Made by a program: the position numbers and the translations under genes
The notes under the pieces: model-generated
Database searches by the model: none
What the model saw: the letters and a program-made list of their open reading frames with translations, nothing else
What the model was told of the DNA's origin: nothing
Origin: Dactylosporangium fulvum
GTDB taxonomy: Bacteria > Actinomycetota > Actinomycetes > Mycobacteriales > Micromonosporaceae
DNA: 64,000 bases
Reading direction: 5' to 3'
Assembly (NCBI RefSeq): GCF_025137375.1
Contig: NZ_CP073720.1
Coordinates: forward strand, 954,501 to 1,018,500
Shown: positions 16,522 through 24,523 of the stretch, in pieces
Position numbering within the stretch: the stretch's first letter is position 1
Layout of the letters: the number at the start of each line of letters is the position of its first letter

Positions 16522-17721
16522 ATGGCCCGCCTTGCCCAGACACCCGGTCTGACCGACGTTCAGCGGTCGATCCTCGAGACCGTGCGGGAGTTCGTCGACA
16601 AGGAGATCATCCCGCACGCCCAGCGGCTCGAGCACGACGACGTCTATCCGGCCGACATCGTCGACGGCATGCGTGAGATGGGCCTCTTCGGCCTGACCAT
16701 CCCCGAGGAGCACGGCGGGCTCGGCGAGTCGCTGCTGACCTACGCCCTCGTCGTCGAGGAGCTTTCCCGGGGCTGGATGTCCGTCTCCGGCATCGTCAAC
16801 ACGCACTTCATCGTGGCGTACCTCGTCAGCCACCACGGCTCGCCCGAGCAGAAGGCGGCGCTGCTGCCGCGGATGGCCGCCGGCGAGGTGCGTGGTGCGT
16901 TCTCGATGTCCGAGCCCGGCTGTGGCTCCGACGTCGCCGCCATCCGCACCAAGGCCGTCCCCGACGGGGACGACTACGTCATCAACGGCCAGAAGATGTG
17001 GCTGACCAACGGTGCGTACTCGTCGGTCGTCGCCACGCTGGTCAAGACCGACCTCGGCGCCGAGTCGGTGTACGGCGACATGACGACGTTCCTGATCGAG
17101 AAGGAGCCCGGCTTCGGCGAGACCGCGCCCGGCCTGACGATCCCCGGCAAGATCGAGAAGATGGGCTACAAGGGCGTCGAGACGACCGAGATGGTCCTCG
17201 ACGGCGTGCGGGTGCCCGCGACCGCGGTCCTGGGCGGCGCCGAGAAGGCCGGCCGCGGCTTCTACCAGATGATGGACGGCATCGAGGTCGGCCGCGTCAA
17301 CGTCGCCGCCCGTGCCTGCGGCATCTCGATCCGGGCGTTCGAGTTGGCCATCGCGTATGCGCAGCAGCGCCAGACGTTCGGCGCCCCGCTGGTCAAGCAC
17401 CAGGCGATCGCCTTCAAGCTCGCCGAGATGGCGACGAAGATCGAGGCCGCGCACGGCCTGATGGTCAACGCCGCCCGGCTGAAGGACGCCGGACAACGCA
17501 ACGACGTCGAGGCCGGCATGGCCAAGCTCCTGGCGTCGGAGTACTGCGCCGAGGTGGTCCAGGAGGCCTTCCGGATCCACGGCGGCTACGGCTACTCCAA
17601 GGAATACGAGATCGAGCGGCTGATGCGCGAGGCGCCGTTCCTGCTCATCGGCGAGGGCACCAGCGAGATCCAGAAGACCATCATCAGCCGCGGGCTGCTC
17701 AAGGACTACGGGGTCCGCTGA
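16522..17721 (+). CDS. Acyl-CoA dehydrogenase
   Basis: 399 residues; ATG with GGAGG 6 nt upstream. ACAD fold: AFSMSEPGCGSDVAAIRT (about 130-147, FAD contact), MWLTNG (about 160), IEKMGYKGVETTEMVLDGVRVP, and catalytic Glu in LLIGEGTSEIQKTIISRGLL near the C-terminus (about 376). The enzyme oxidises an acyl-CoA to the 2-enoyl-CoA, passing electrons to ETF. A short/branched-chain substrate is likely from the Glu position. Its last 23 bases overlap the convergent CoA-binding-protein gene. Confidence 0.93.
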   Translation: MARLAQTPGLTDVQRSILETVREFVDKEIIPHAQRLEHDDVYPADIVDGMREMGLFGLTIPEEHGGLGESLLTYALVVEELSRGWMSVSGIVNTHFIVAYLVSHHGSPEQKAALLPRMAAGEVRGAFSMSEPGCGSDVAAIRTKAVPDGDDYVINGQKMWLTNGAYSSVVATLVKTDLGAESVYGDMTTFLIEKEPGFGETAPGLTIPGKIEKMGYKGVETTEMVLDGVRVPATAVLGGAEKAGRGFYQMMDGIEVGRVNVAARACGISIRAFELAIAYAQQRQTFGAPLVKHQAIAFKLAEMATKIEAAHGLMVNAARLKDAGQRNDVEAGMAKLLASEYCAEVVQEAFRIHGGYGYSKEYEIERLMREAPFLLIGEGTSEIQKTIISRGLLKDYGVR

Positions 17722-18112
17722 TCGCGTGCACCGCGCGGATGACGGCGATGCAGGTGTTCTCGAGGAAGTCGACCCCGGCGGCCTCGGCCAGCGCCCGGCC
17801 CTCGGGCGAGAAGATGTCCTGCTGCAGCCAGATCGCGGGCGCGCCGATCGCGAGCGCCTCCTTGACCACCTGTGTGGCGTCCTTCGACGGCCGGAACACG
17901 TTGACGACGTCGACGGGCTCGGGGATGTCGGCGAGCGTCCGGTAGGCCTTCACGCCGAAGATCTCGTCGGCGAACGGGTTGACGGGGATGATGCGCCATC
18001 CGTGGCGCTGGATCGAGAGTGGCACGGAATGTGCTGTCTTCGTGCGGTCCCGCGATGCCCCGACGACAGCGATGGTGGTGGCTTCCCGCAGGATCTGTTC
18101 CGCGCTGCGCAT
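17699..18112 (-). CDS. CoA-binding domain protein (YccU-like)
   Basis: 137 residues. CoA_binding_2 fold (PF13380): TIAVVGASRDRTKTAHSVP with the Rossmann glycine motif (about 12-30), GWRIIPVNPFADEIFGVKAYRTLADIPEPVDVVNVFR, and IWLQQDIFSPEGRALAEAAGVDFLENTCIAV, whose Cys is typical. These single-domain proteins bind CoA but have no settled enzymatic role. Convergent overlap with the acyl-CoA dehydrogenase makes a link to acyl-CoA metabolism tempting but not proven. ATG at 18112. Confidence 0.9.
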   Translation of the reverse strand: MRSAEQILREATTIAVVGASRDRTKTAHSVPLSIQRHGWRIIPVNPFADEIFGVKAYRTLADIPEPVDVVNVFRPSKDATQVVKEALAIGAPAIWLQQDIFSPEGRALAEAAGVDFLENTCIAVIRAVHAISGPRSP

Positions 18113-18168
18113 GAGCGAAACGGTATCTCGGGCCGGCGCCGATCCGCCCTTGCCGGACCTGGGGTGTG

Positions 18169-18897
18169 TCAGTTCACTCCCACGGCGATCGGCGTCGGGC
18201 CGCCGTTGAGGCCGGCCGCCAGTCGCGCCTCGAGCAGCACGCCGTGGATGTGCCGCGCCTCTTCCGGGTCGCCGATGGCGCCGCGCCGCTCGGGGTGTGA
18301 CCGGTAGTACCCCATCAGATCCAGGAGGAACAACAGGTTCGCGTCGACGCCGGACGGGCGCAGGCTGACCGGCTGGCGACGGTCTTCGATCAGCAGGTCG
18401 AGCCGGGGGTTGAACCGGTCGCCGTTGAGCTCGAGGCCGCGGAGGGCTTCCCAGTGGTACTGCCGGGAGCCGACCTCGACGCCGACCGGCGTCAGCCGCA
18501 CGGCGGGTGTGCCGCGGAGCAGCCTCATGACGCGCAGGCCTCCCAAGCCGAGCGGCAGCAGCGCGACGGCGGAGGTGACGGCCAGCGCCACCGGCTCCAT
18601 GGTGACGAACACCATCGCGAGCACGACGAGACAGGCGCCGGCGAGGTCGCGGCCGGCCTGCGCGGCGGCGAGCCGGAACGGCGGCTGGAACTCCCAGCCG
18701 GGTCGGGCCGGCGGTTCGGGGCGCCGCCGCAGGTCGTTGACGAACTGGTTGACGAAGCCCCCGGCGAGCCCGAACAGCGCGAAGGGGACGAAGCCGCGCG
18801 GCGTCAGCAGATGCACACCCAGCCCGGTGGGCAGCACGAGGACCGGCGGCACCGGCACCCAGAGCCAGTTCAGCGAATTCCGGTCGGGCGACGCCAT
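18169..18897 (-). CDS. Membrane protein of unknown function, paralogue 1
   Basis: 242 residues, perhaps four membrane segments: two near residues 12-50 (VPPVLVLPTGLGVHLL, FVPFALFGLAGGFVNQF) and two near 78-118 (LAGACLVVLAMVFVTM, ALAVTSAVALLPLGL), then a cytoplasmic PH-like beta domain. The tail YYRSHPERRGAIGDPEEARHI is clearly related to YLAHPEHRAAIGTPEELDRL of the gene at 18973, so the two are tandem paralogues 75 bases apart on one strand. No enzymatic motif is seen; function not recognised. Confidence 0.75.
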   Translation of the reverse strand: MASPDRNSLNWLWVPVPPVLVLPTGLGVHLLTPRGFVPFALFGLAGGFVNQFVNDLRRRPEPPARPGWEFQPPFRLAAAQAGRDLAGACLVVLAMVFVTMEPVALAVTSAVALLPLGLGGLRVMRLLRGTPAVRLTPVGVEVGSRQYHWEALRGLELNGDRFNPRLDLLIEDRRQPVSLRPSGVDANLLFLLDLMGYYRSHPERRGAIGDPEEARHIHGVLLEARLAAGLNGGPTPIAVGVN

Positions 18898-18972
18898 GCT
18901 CAGACCTTAGGAGGCTCCATACTCGGACTGCGTCGGTTGATCGGCTCCACCCTTCCCGCCCAGGTGATGAGC

Positions 18973-19683
18973 TCAGGTGAACTGGCGGGTGAGCGCGCCG
19001 CGCAGGCGGTCGAGCTCCTCCGGCGTGCCGATCGCGGCCCGGTGCTCGGGGTGCGCGAGATAACTGTGGATCGACAGCGACAGGAACCACAGCGACACTT
19101 CGAGCGGCACCACCTGCCCCGGCTGGAAGGCCTTGATCCGCCGCCCCCGCACCAGCTCCGGCCGGGCCAACGTCCATTGCGGACTGTCGGGCCCGGCCTC
19201 GAGCGCTGCCCACGGCACAAACGTGCGACCGCCGTCGATCGCGATCCCGTCGGCGGTGAGCAGCAGCGGCCCGCTCCGGAGCATCCGGTGGAGCATCAGG
19301 ACCAGCGCGGTCGCGTTGAGCACCAGGATCGCCCAGGCCATCGCCGGCACGACCCGCCCCGGCACCCGCAGCCCGGTGACCGCCATCAGCACGAGCGCCG
19401 CGCTGAGCAGCCCGTTGAACAGGCACTGCCGCCGGAAGTTCGGCCGCACCGCAAAGGCCATCCGCCCGTCGTGCCCGACCAGCCGAAACGTCGACGGCCC
19501 CCGGTTGCTGCGGGTCAGCTGCACCAGCCCGAGCACGATCCCGAGCGTCGTCAACGGCTGCAACACGATCAGCAGTGGCAGGAACGCCTCCGGGGAGTCG
19601 GCCATCACGACCACACCGACGGCCGCCCCAACGGCGACCGGCGGCCCCAGAAGCACCAGATAGTCGCCGGTACGCGCCCCCAT
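18973..19683 (-). CDS. Membrane protein of unknown function, paralogue 2
   Basis: 236 residues from ATG at 19683 (an in-frame TTG at 19701 is possible). Four hydrophobic segments in two pairs (about 10-55 and 85-125), followed by a soluble domain with the shared tail motif HPEHRAAIGTPEELDRLRG. Same layout as its neighbour at 18169. The shared tail after a PH-like region suggests a YcxB- or bPH-like membrane protein, but I cannot name the family with confidence. Confidence 0.75.
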   Translation of the reverse strand: MGARTGDYLVLLGPPVAVGAAVGVVVMADSPEAFLPLLIVLQPLTTLGIVLGLVQLTRSNRGPSTFRLVGHDGRMAFAVRPNFRRQCLFNGLLSAALVLMAVTGLRVPGRVVPAMAWAILVLNATALVLMLHRMLRSGPLLLTADGIAIDGGRTFVPWAALEAGPDSPQWTLARPELVRGRRIKAFQPGQVVPLEVSLWFLSLSIHSYLAHPEHRAAIGTPEELDRLRGALTRQFT

Positions 19684-19737
19684 GCGGCGAACCCTAGCCA
19701 ACGAAGCTGACCGTTAGCTGACCGTAAAGCTTCGGTT

Positions 19738-21825
19738 TCACAGCAATGACAACTGCTCGTGCGCCGCTCGCTCATCTGTGTGTGATGCCCGCCCGGTCGT
19801 CCGTGTCGCTTGCCCGCCCGAGTGTTTTGACTGGTCGGCCGGGTGCGCATCCCCGGCGTCCACGCCCGTGCCGCCGCTGGTCGAGGGCATGCGGGTGGTC
19901 CCGGTGCCGCCGGTCGGCACGCCGTGGCGGCGCGCCGCGAGCCGCACCCGCGCGGCGAGCTCTCGCTGGTACGCCTGAGGGGTGTAGCTCCCGTCGCCAT
20001 ACAGCTCCTGGTATCGGGGCCCCAGACGCGGATGCTCCCGCGCTAGCCAGGCCTGATACCACTCCCGGGCGCCGGGCCGCAGGTGCAGGGCGAGCGGCAC
20101 GATGCCGGCCGCCCCCGCCGAGGCCAGCGCGGCGACCGTGGCATCGATCGCCTCGGGTGTGTCGGTCAGGCCGGGCAGGATGGGCGCCATGAGCACGCCG
20201 ACGGAGAGCCCGGCGTCGGTGAGGCGGCGCACCACGTCGAGCCGCCGGCGCGGGCTGGGCGTGCCGGGCTCGACCGAGCTCCACAGCGTCTCGTCGAGGA
20301 AGCCGACCGACATCGAGATGCTCACACTCGTCACCTCGCGGGCCTGCTGGAGCAGGTCGAGGTCGCGGGCGATGAGCGTGCCCTTGGTCAGGATCGAGAA
20401 CGGGTTGGCGTGGTCGCGCAGGACCGCCAGGATGTCGCGCATCAGCTGATATCGCCCCTCGGCGCGCTGATAGCAGTCGACGTTGGTCCCCATCGCGATG
20501 TGAGCGCCGGACCACCGTTTCGACGACAGCTCCCGCCGCAGGACCTCGCCGGCATTGACCTTGACGACGATCTGTGTGTCGAAGTCGTGGCCCGCGTCGA
20601 GGTCGAGATAGGTGTGCGTGTTGCGGGCGAAGCAGTTGTGGCTCACGACCCCGTTGGCGATGAAGTCGCCGGTGCCGGTGGTGATGTCGAACATCGGCAC
20701 CTCGACACCGAGCGGCTCGATGGCCGTGACACGCAGCGTTTCGTCGCCGCGAACCAGGTCGCCGACGGCCGTGCCGGTCGCGGCGGCCGGGGCGAACAGC
20801 AGCCCGAACCGGACCCGCTCGCGGGTGCTGCCGAGGACGCGCACGCCGTCCAGCCCGACGTCGTCGACGCCTGAGGCGGGCCGGCCTGAGCGGTCGGTCG
20901 CGAAGCCGAGGACCGCCAGGCACTCGACCAACCAGTCGACGACCACCTTGTCGACGGCGTGGAACCGCGGCATGCCGTCGACGAGCGCACCCACCGCGTC
21001 GAACAGTCCGGCGACGAACCCCTGCCGCCACGCACGGGTCGGCACCTCGGGCCAGTCAAGGACGGCGCTGGCATCGCGGACGCTCGCGCCCGCATACTCC
21101 CGGTCGTCGGCGGCCATGGCGTGCAGCCCGCCGCACTCGGCGGCGTATCGCTGCGCCCGCCGCGACGCCTCGTCGGCGACCGGGCCGACGTGGCCGTCGC
21201 CGTTGACGAAGCCGCACAGATAGCCCCGGCGGTATTCGGGACTCTCCGCGGGCCGCTCGGGCAGTGCGCCGAATCCGGTGAGCCGGTTGGCGGTGGTGAG
21301 GTGCGGGCGGCGGCTGCGCCCGTGCCGAGCTCCGGTGACGTGCTTCCAGCCGCGGTCGGAGAGGAACCGGTGATCGCCCGACGCCACGAGCGTGGTGCCG
21401 TCGGCGAGGGTCACCCGGTGCGCCGGCTTGACGGTCGACCAGTGGGCGAGGACCCGTGTCGTCACATATCGGCGGAGGCGGCCGTCGCGCACCGTGCCGA
21501 CGACCTCGTCGCCGACCGCCAGCTCGGCCAACGGCCTGGTCGTGCCGTCGGCCATGAGGATCGAGGTGTCGCCGGTCAGGCAGTAGACACACGCGTGTGA
21601 GCAGCCCCGGTAGGGGTTGATCGTCCATTCGAACGGCACCCGGGAGGTCCCCGGCACGCGGTTGACCAGGGACTTTGCCTGCACCTCATAGAACGTGACG
21701 CCGCGGAACTCCGGCGTGTCGAAGGTGCGGGCGACGGCCCCGGGCAGTGCGAGCGGAAGCACTCGCGCCTGCCCGGTGTCACCGGTGCCGGGACCGCCAG
21801 TCGCCTTCAGGTTGTCCCATCGCAC
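19738..21825 (-). CDS. Rv2578c-family radical SAM protein interrupted by an intein
   Basis: 695 residues as translated, 379 after splicing. The host protein is the Rv2578c/SplB-like radical SAM type with CX3CX2C (Cys75, Cys79, Cys82) in PYRGCSHACVYC. The intein begins exactly at Cys82 and ends VVSHN before a Cys, so the third cluster cysteine is restored only by splicing and no active enzyme exists before that. Downstream are ILTKGTLIARDLDLL and SISMSVGFLD, typical of this family. Start is GTG 21825 (MRWDNL); no other in-frame start lies upstream. A LexA-like box sits 9 bases before it. Function is unknown, perhaps linked to DNA damage. This inteined family is known in actinobacteria. Confidence 0.93.
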   Translation of the reverse strand: MRWDNLKATGGPGTGDTGQARVLPLALPGAVARTFDTPEFRGVTFYEVQAKSLVNRVPGTSRVPFEWTINPYRGCSHACVYCLTGDTSILMADGTTRPLAELAVGDEVVGTVRDGRLRRYVTTRVLAHWSTVKPAHRVTLADGTTLVASGDHRFLSDRGWKHVTGARHGRSRRPHLTTANRLTGFGALPERPAESPEYRRGYLCGFVNGDGHVGPVADEASRRAQRYAAECGGLHAMAADDREYAGASVRDASAVLDWPEVPTRAWRQGFVAGLFDAVGALVDGMPRFHAVDKVVVDWLVECLAVLGFATDRSGRPASGVDDVGLDGVRVLGSTRERVRFGLLFAPAAATGTAVGDLVRGDETLRVTAIEPLGVEVPMFDITTGTGDFIANGVVSHNCFARNTHTYLDLDAGHDFDTQIVVKVNAGEVLRRELSSKRWSGAHIAMGTNVDCYQRAEGRYQLMRDILAVLRDHANPFSILTKGTLIARDLDLLQQAREVTSVSISMSVGFLDETLWSSVEPGTPSPRRRLDVVRRLTDAGLSVGVLMAPILPGLTDTPEAIDATVAALASAGAAGIVPLALHLRPGAREWYQAWLAREHPRLGPRYQELYGDGSYTPQAYQRELAARVRLAARRHGVPTGGTGTTRMPSTSGGTGVDAGDAHPADQSKHSGGQATRTTGRASHTDERAAHEQLSLL
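20635..21582 (-). mobile_element. Intein with LAGLIDADG domain, one motif degenerate
   Basis: 316 residues, Cys1 (CLTGDTSILMADG, block A) to VVSHN (block G), followed by Cys+1. Block B is ASGDHRFLSDRGW (about 68-80). The homing-endonuclease region has motif 1 YLCGFVNGDGH (121-131), which keeps the acidic catalytic residue, and motif 2 VAGLFDAVG (190-198), where the last acidic residue is Val. Splicing residues are intact (Cys1, block B His, penultimate His, final Asn, Cys+1). I infer a splicing-competent intein whose endonuclease is probably dead or reduced to a nickase. Confidence 0.92.
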
Positions 21826-21833
21826 GGATTCAT

Positions 21834-21849
21834 TCGAACATGCGTACGA
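21834..21849 (-). promoter_or_regulatory. LexA/SOS-box candidate
   Basis: TCGAACATGCGTACGA matches the actinobacterial SOS box TCGAAC-N4-GTTCGA with a single mismatch. It ends 9 bases upstream of the radical SAM start codon and would cover its promoter region. Confidence 0.6.
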
Positions 21850-21859
21850 AGAGAACACA

Positions 21860-21891
21860 AGCGCCCTGAGCCGAGCCTGACTCAGGGCGCT
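21860..21891 (-). terminator. Terminator of the thioredoxin gene
   Basis: AGCGCCCTGAG / CTCAGGGCGCT, perfect 11-bp stem with a 10-base loop, 7 bases after the thioredoxin stop; on the minus strand it is followed by a T-rich run (TTGTGTTCTCTT). It insulates the downstream radical SAM gene, which then needs its own promoter. Confidence 0.8.
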
Positions 21892-21898
21892 CGAACGG

Positions 21899-22279
21899 TT
21901 ACGCTTCGGCGGTCTCGGTGGCGGCGGCCTCGGCGACCTTCGCGCGGACCTCGTCCATGTCCAGGTCACGCGCCTGCTGGATCAGGGACTCGAGCGCCTG
22001 CTCGGGCAGCGCGCCGGGCTCCGAGTAGAGCGCCACGCCGTCGCGCACGATGAGCAGGGTCGGGATCGACCGGATGTTGAACTCCATGGCGAGCTGCTGC
22101 TCGGCTTCGGTGTCCACCTTGCCGAAGGTGATGTCGGGGTTCTTCTCGGACACCCGCTCGTACACCGGGGCGAACCGCTTGCACGGGCCACACCAGTCCG
22201 CCCAGAAGTCGACGAGGGCGATCCCCTCGCCACCGACCTTCTCGGCGAAGTTCTCAGCGGTCAGGTCTACGGTTGCCAT
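21899..22279 (-). CDS. Thioredoxin
   Basis: 126 residues. Thioredoxin fold with the active site DFWADWCGPCKRFAPVYE (Cys30, Cys33) and the cis-Pro in SIPTLLIVRDG. The C-terminal extension (residues 105-126, DMDEVRAKVAEAAATETAEA) is acidic and helical, beyond the usual 105-110 residues. It reduces protein disulfides with thioredoxin reductase, which is not in the window. ATG follows AGGAAG. Divergent from the DCC-family gene, itself a predicted thiol-disulfide protein. Confidence 0.94.
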   Translation of the reverse strand: MATVDLTAENFAEKVGGEGIALVDFWADWCGPCKRFAPVYERVSEKNPDITFGKVDTEAEQQLAMEFNIRSIPTLLIVRDGVALYSEPGALPEQALESLIQQARDLDMDEVRAKVAEAAATETAEA

Positions 22280-22411
22280 GCTTCCTGCTCCGATCCTTCT
22301 GGGGCATCGCGTCGGGTACGCACCGTTGTAACCACGTACCCCTTACCGGCATTCCCAACCGGTGGCCGGGCTCACCGTGGCGGCGCGGGCCGGATGATCC
22401 ATGATTGGCAT

Positions 22412-22801
22412 ATGGACCGGCCGACCTTTCTTTTTGACGGTGACTGCGCCTTCTGTTCATCATGCGCCCGCTTCATCGAGAAGCGCATCAGGCCGGACGC
22501 GGATGTCGTGGCGTGGCAGTTCGCCGACCTCGACGCGCTCGGGGTGACCGAGGAGCAGGTGAGCTCCGCCGTGTATTACGTGGCCGCCGGTCGACCGGTG
22601 ACCGCCGGCCCGGTCGCCATCGCCGACCTGCTGCGCCGCGCCTCGGCGCCGTGGCGCCTTGCCGGCGGGCTGCTCGGACTCCGCCCGGTCAGCGCGGTCG
22701 CCTGGCCGGCCTACCGCTGGGTGGCCCGCAACCGCCACCGCATGCCCGGCGGCACCGCGGCCTGCGCGCTGCCTCCGAATCACCCGGCCCGAGCGGCCTG
22801 A
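22412..22801 (+). CDS. DCC-family (DUF393) thiol-disulfide oxidoreductase-like protein
   Basis: 129 residues from the second ATG (22412); an ATG at 22394 would add six residues. The family signature FLFDGDCAFCSSCARFIEKR lies at residues 6-24 with a CxxC pair (Cys12, Cys15). PF04134 members are small proteins thought to be thiol oxidoreductases; they are often found next to HTTM membrane proteins, as here, where the next gene downstream on the other strand is an HTTM protein. No ribosome site is obvious, so the transcript may be leaderless. Confidence 0.88.
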   Translation: MDRPTFLFDGDCAFCSSCARFIEKRIRPDADVVAWQFADLDALGVTEEQVSSAVYYVAAGRPVTAGPVAIADLLRRASAPWRLAGGLLGLRPVSAVAWPAYRWVARNRHRMPGGTAACALPPNHPARAA

Positions 22802-22891
22802 GCGGCCTGAGCCCGGCCCGAGCGGCGGCCTCGCGCGTCGGCCGGCAGTTCCGGGCCGGTCTCGGCCAGCGTCAGGCAGACCGACCTGTCG

Positions 22892-23761
22892 CTAGACCGC
22901 TTCCTGCGCGGGCTCGGACGCCGGGGCGGCTGCGGGGCGGCGGAACAGCCGGCGGACCCACACGACCGGGGTGACCTTCTCCAGCGGCAGGAAGCTCGCC
23001 ATCGCCACCTGGTGCGGGATGAACGAGATGGTGATCAGGCTGAACGTCATCAGGTGGAACAGGTAGAAGCCCGCGACCATCGCATACCGCATCTTGGGCT
23101 TCAGCACGAACACCAACGGACTCAGCAGCTCGAAGCCCATGATCCCGAACTGGCTGACCACCGTGAACCCGGGAATGCCGAGCAGCCAGTGGGCCAGCGC
23201 CGTCCCGCGCCGGATGAACGACCTGGTCAGCGTGGCCCCGGTAAACCAGGCCAGCCCGCCGTCGCGCAGCTTCGCGACCGCGGCCAGGAAGTACGTGCAG
23301 ATCACCCCGATCTGGGTCATCCGCAGCGCGAATCCGCCGGCCTCGGTGGTCTCCGTGTCGCCGTGGCGCGCCCGGCCCGCCGTCGGCAGTGCGGCCAGCG
23401 CGATGAGCAGACCGAACCGGTCGTGGTCGATCTTGCCGTAGCTCATCGCGATGACCATCCACTCGAAGTACAGGACGAAGACCGTCCAGCCGAGCAGGCG
23501 GTGCGCACGGCCCGTCGCCGCCAGCAGCGACAGTGGGATCAGCGCCCAGAAGACGGTGTTGACGATGAGATGGGTCGGCGTGGGCAGGTGCAGGAGCTTG
23601 CCGACCTCGAGCGGTTGGTACAGGTTGCCGGGAAGGTCGCCGTGCGAGCGGATCCAGCCGCTGAAGAAGGCCACGTCCAGGGCGACGAACCCGTAGATCA
23701 GCGTGCGGAACGCCGCGATGCGTCCCTTCGGCACCGGCGCGAAGAGCCACTTTGTGATCAC
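22892..23761 (-). CDS. HTTM domain membrane protein (vitamin K carboxylase-like)
   Basis: 289 residues. GTG start at 23761 overlaps the stop of the preceding gene (GTGA). Multiple hydrophobic helices, with the HTTM pattern (horizontally transferred transmembrane domain): RTLIYGFVALDVAFFSGW, GKIDHDRFGLLIALAALPTAG, QIGVICTYFLAAVAKLRDGGLAWFTGATL, and FEWMVIAMSYGKIDHD. The family is related to the gamma-glutamyl carboxylase membrane part, but bacterial members mostly lack a known activity. Co-translated with the 144-residue protein upstream; a DCC-family redox protein sits tail-to-tail, a frequent association. Confidence 0.87.
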   Translation of the reverse strand: MITKWLFAPVPKGRIAAFRTLIYGFVALDVAFFSGWIRSHGDLPGNLYQPLEVGKLLHLPTPTHLIVNTVFWALIPLSLLAATGRAHRLLGWTVFVLYFEWMVIAMSYGKIDHDRFGLLIALAALPTAGRARHGDTETTEAGGFALRMTQIGVICTYFLAAVAKLRDGGLAWFTGATLTRSFIRRGTALAHWLLGIPGFTVVSQFGIMGFELLSPLVFVLKPKMRYAMVAGFYLFHLMTFSLITISFIPHQVAMASFLPLEKVTPVVWVRRLFRRPAAAPASEPAQEAV

Positions 23762-24192
23762 GGCCGCCACCTCGCCAGTACCACTTCCGTGATCTCCCCC
23801 GTCGGTTGAGCGTTGCGCAGGTGGTGCTGCTCCTCGACGATGTCGACCTCGACCAGCGGAGGTTTGCCGGGGTTGCGCGCCGCATAGGCGTCCTGGATCG
23901 AGCGCAGCAGCGACGGGTCGGCCTTGAACCGCTCGATCTGCGACTCGATCTCGGCCCGCCGCACGCCGGCGTTGCGCTCGTTGAGCTCCATGCGCCGCCC
24001 CGTGGCGTCGACGCCGTCGGTGCGCAACACCAGGATCGGCTCGTCGGGCGGGTCGGCGTTGGAGAACTGGCGCATCGGTGCGAACGGGAACCACCAGTCG
24101 TTGCCCACGGTCGAGCCGAGCAGCGTCAGGGCGCCGAAGACCAGCGCGGCAACCAGCCGTGCCACGCGTCCCCGTGTCGTCAACCGTTCCAT
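23758..24192 (-). CDS. Membrane-anchored conserved hypothetical, HTTM partner
   Basis: 144 residues: one N-terminal signal-anchor (about 8-30, GRVARLVAALVFGALTLLGSTVG) and an extracytoplasmic domain containing WWFPFAPMRQFSNADPPDEP, a charged helix (NERNAGVRRAEIESQIERFK) and a final beta-type stretch. The stop overlaps the start of the HTTM gene by 4 nt, so the two proteins are made together and probably act together in the membrane. The PFAPM segment just after the anchor is a feature I associate with HTTM partner proteins; no enzyme motif is seen. Confidence 0.78.
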   Translation of the reverse strand: MERLTTRGRVARLVAALVFGALTLLGSTVGNDWWFPFAPMRQFSNADPPDEPILVLRTDGVDATGRRMELNERNAGVRRAEIESQIERFKADPSLLRSIQDAYAARNPGKPPLVEVDIVEEQHHLRNAQPTGEITEVVLARWRP

Positions 24193-24523
24193 CGGCGCCA
24201 GACTTTACCGTCCGGTATCAAATGAGGAAGTCCCCAGCCCGCGAGGCCACTCACGCTCTGTAGTGAGATGGGGACCACAATCCGTAACGACAGCGCTCAA
24301 TGGAGATCTCGTTTCGGTAACTGTGACTTGCGTCTCTATACGGAGCGTTGCCAAGGGCGGAAGAGCGGACCAAGATACTCAATCACAGAGCGTGGGCGGC
24401 GGGCGCCAGGGAGGGCCCCGCCGCTTGCTGCGTTTTCTCACACTTGCCGGCTTTCCCTATCCCGCCTCCCGTTCGGGCCTGCATGCTGCGGACCAACGAC
24501 AAAGCTGTCTTGGAGGATGCGAG
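24193..24523. other. Intergenic/promoter stretch upstream of MaoC gene
   Basis: 331 bases between the divergent 144-residue gene and the MaoC gene. No coding frame is convincing. GGTAACTGTGACTTGCG followed by CTATACGG (about 24316-24344) could hold a promoter, and CTCAC / GTGAG near 24251-24268 could form a small hairpin. I found no established riboswitch fold. Confidence 0.5.

Noticed and set aside
24240..24400. A possible c-di-AMP or other riboswitch upstream of the MaoC gene
   Set aside because: GGTAACTGTGAC and nearby bases looked suggestive, but I could not build the conserved ydaO helices or a terminator switch. A covariance-model search would decide.
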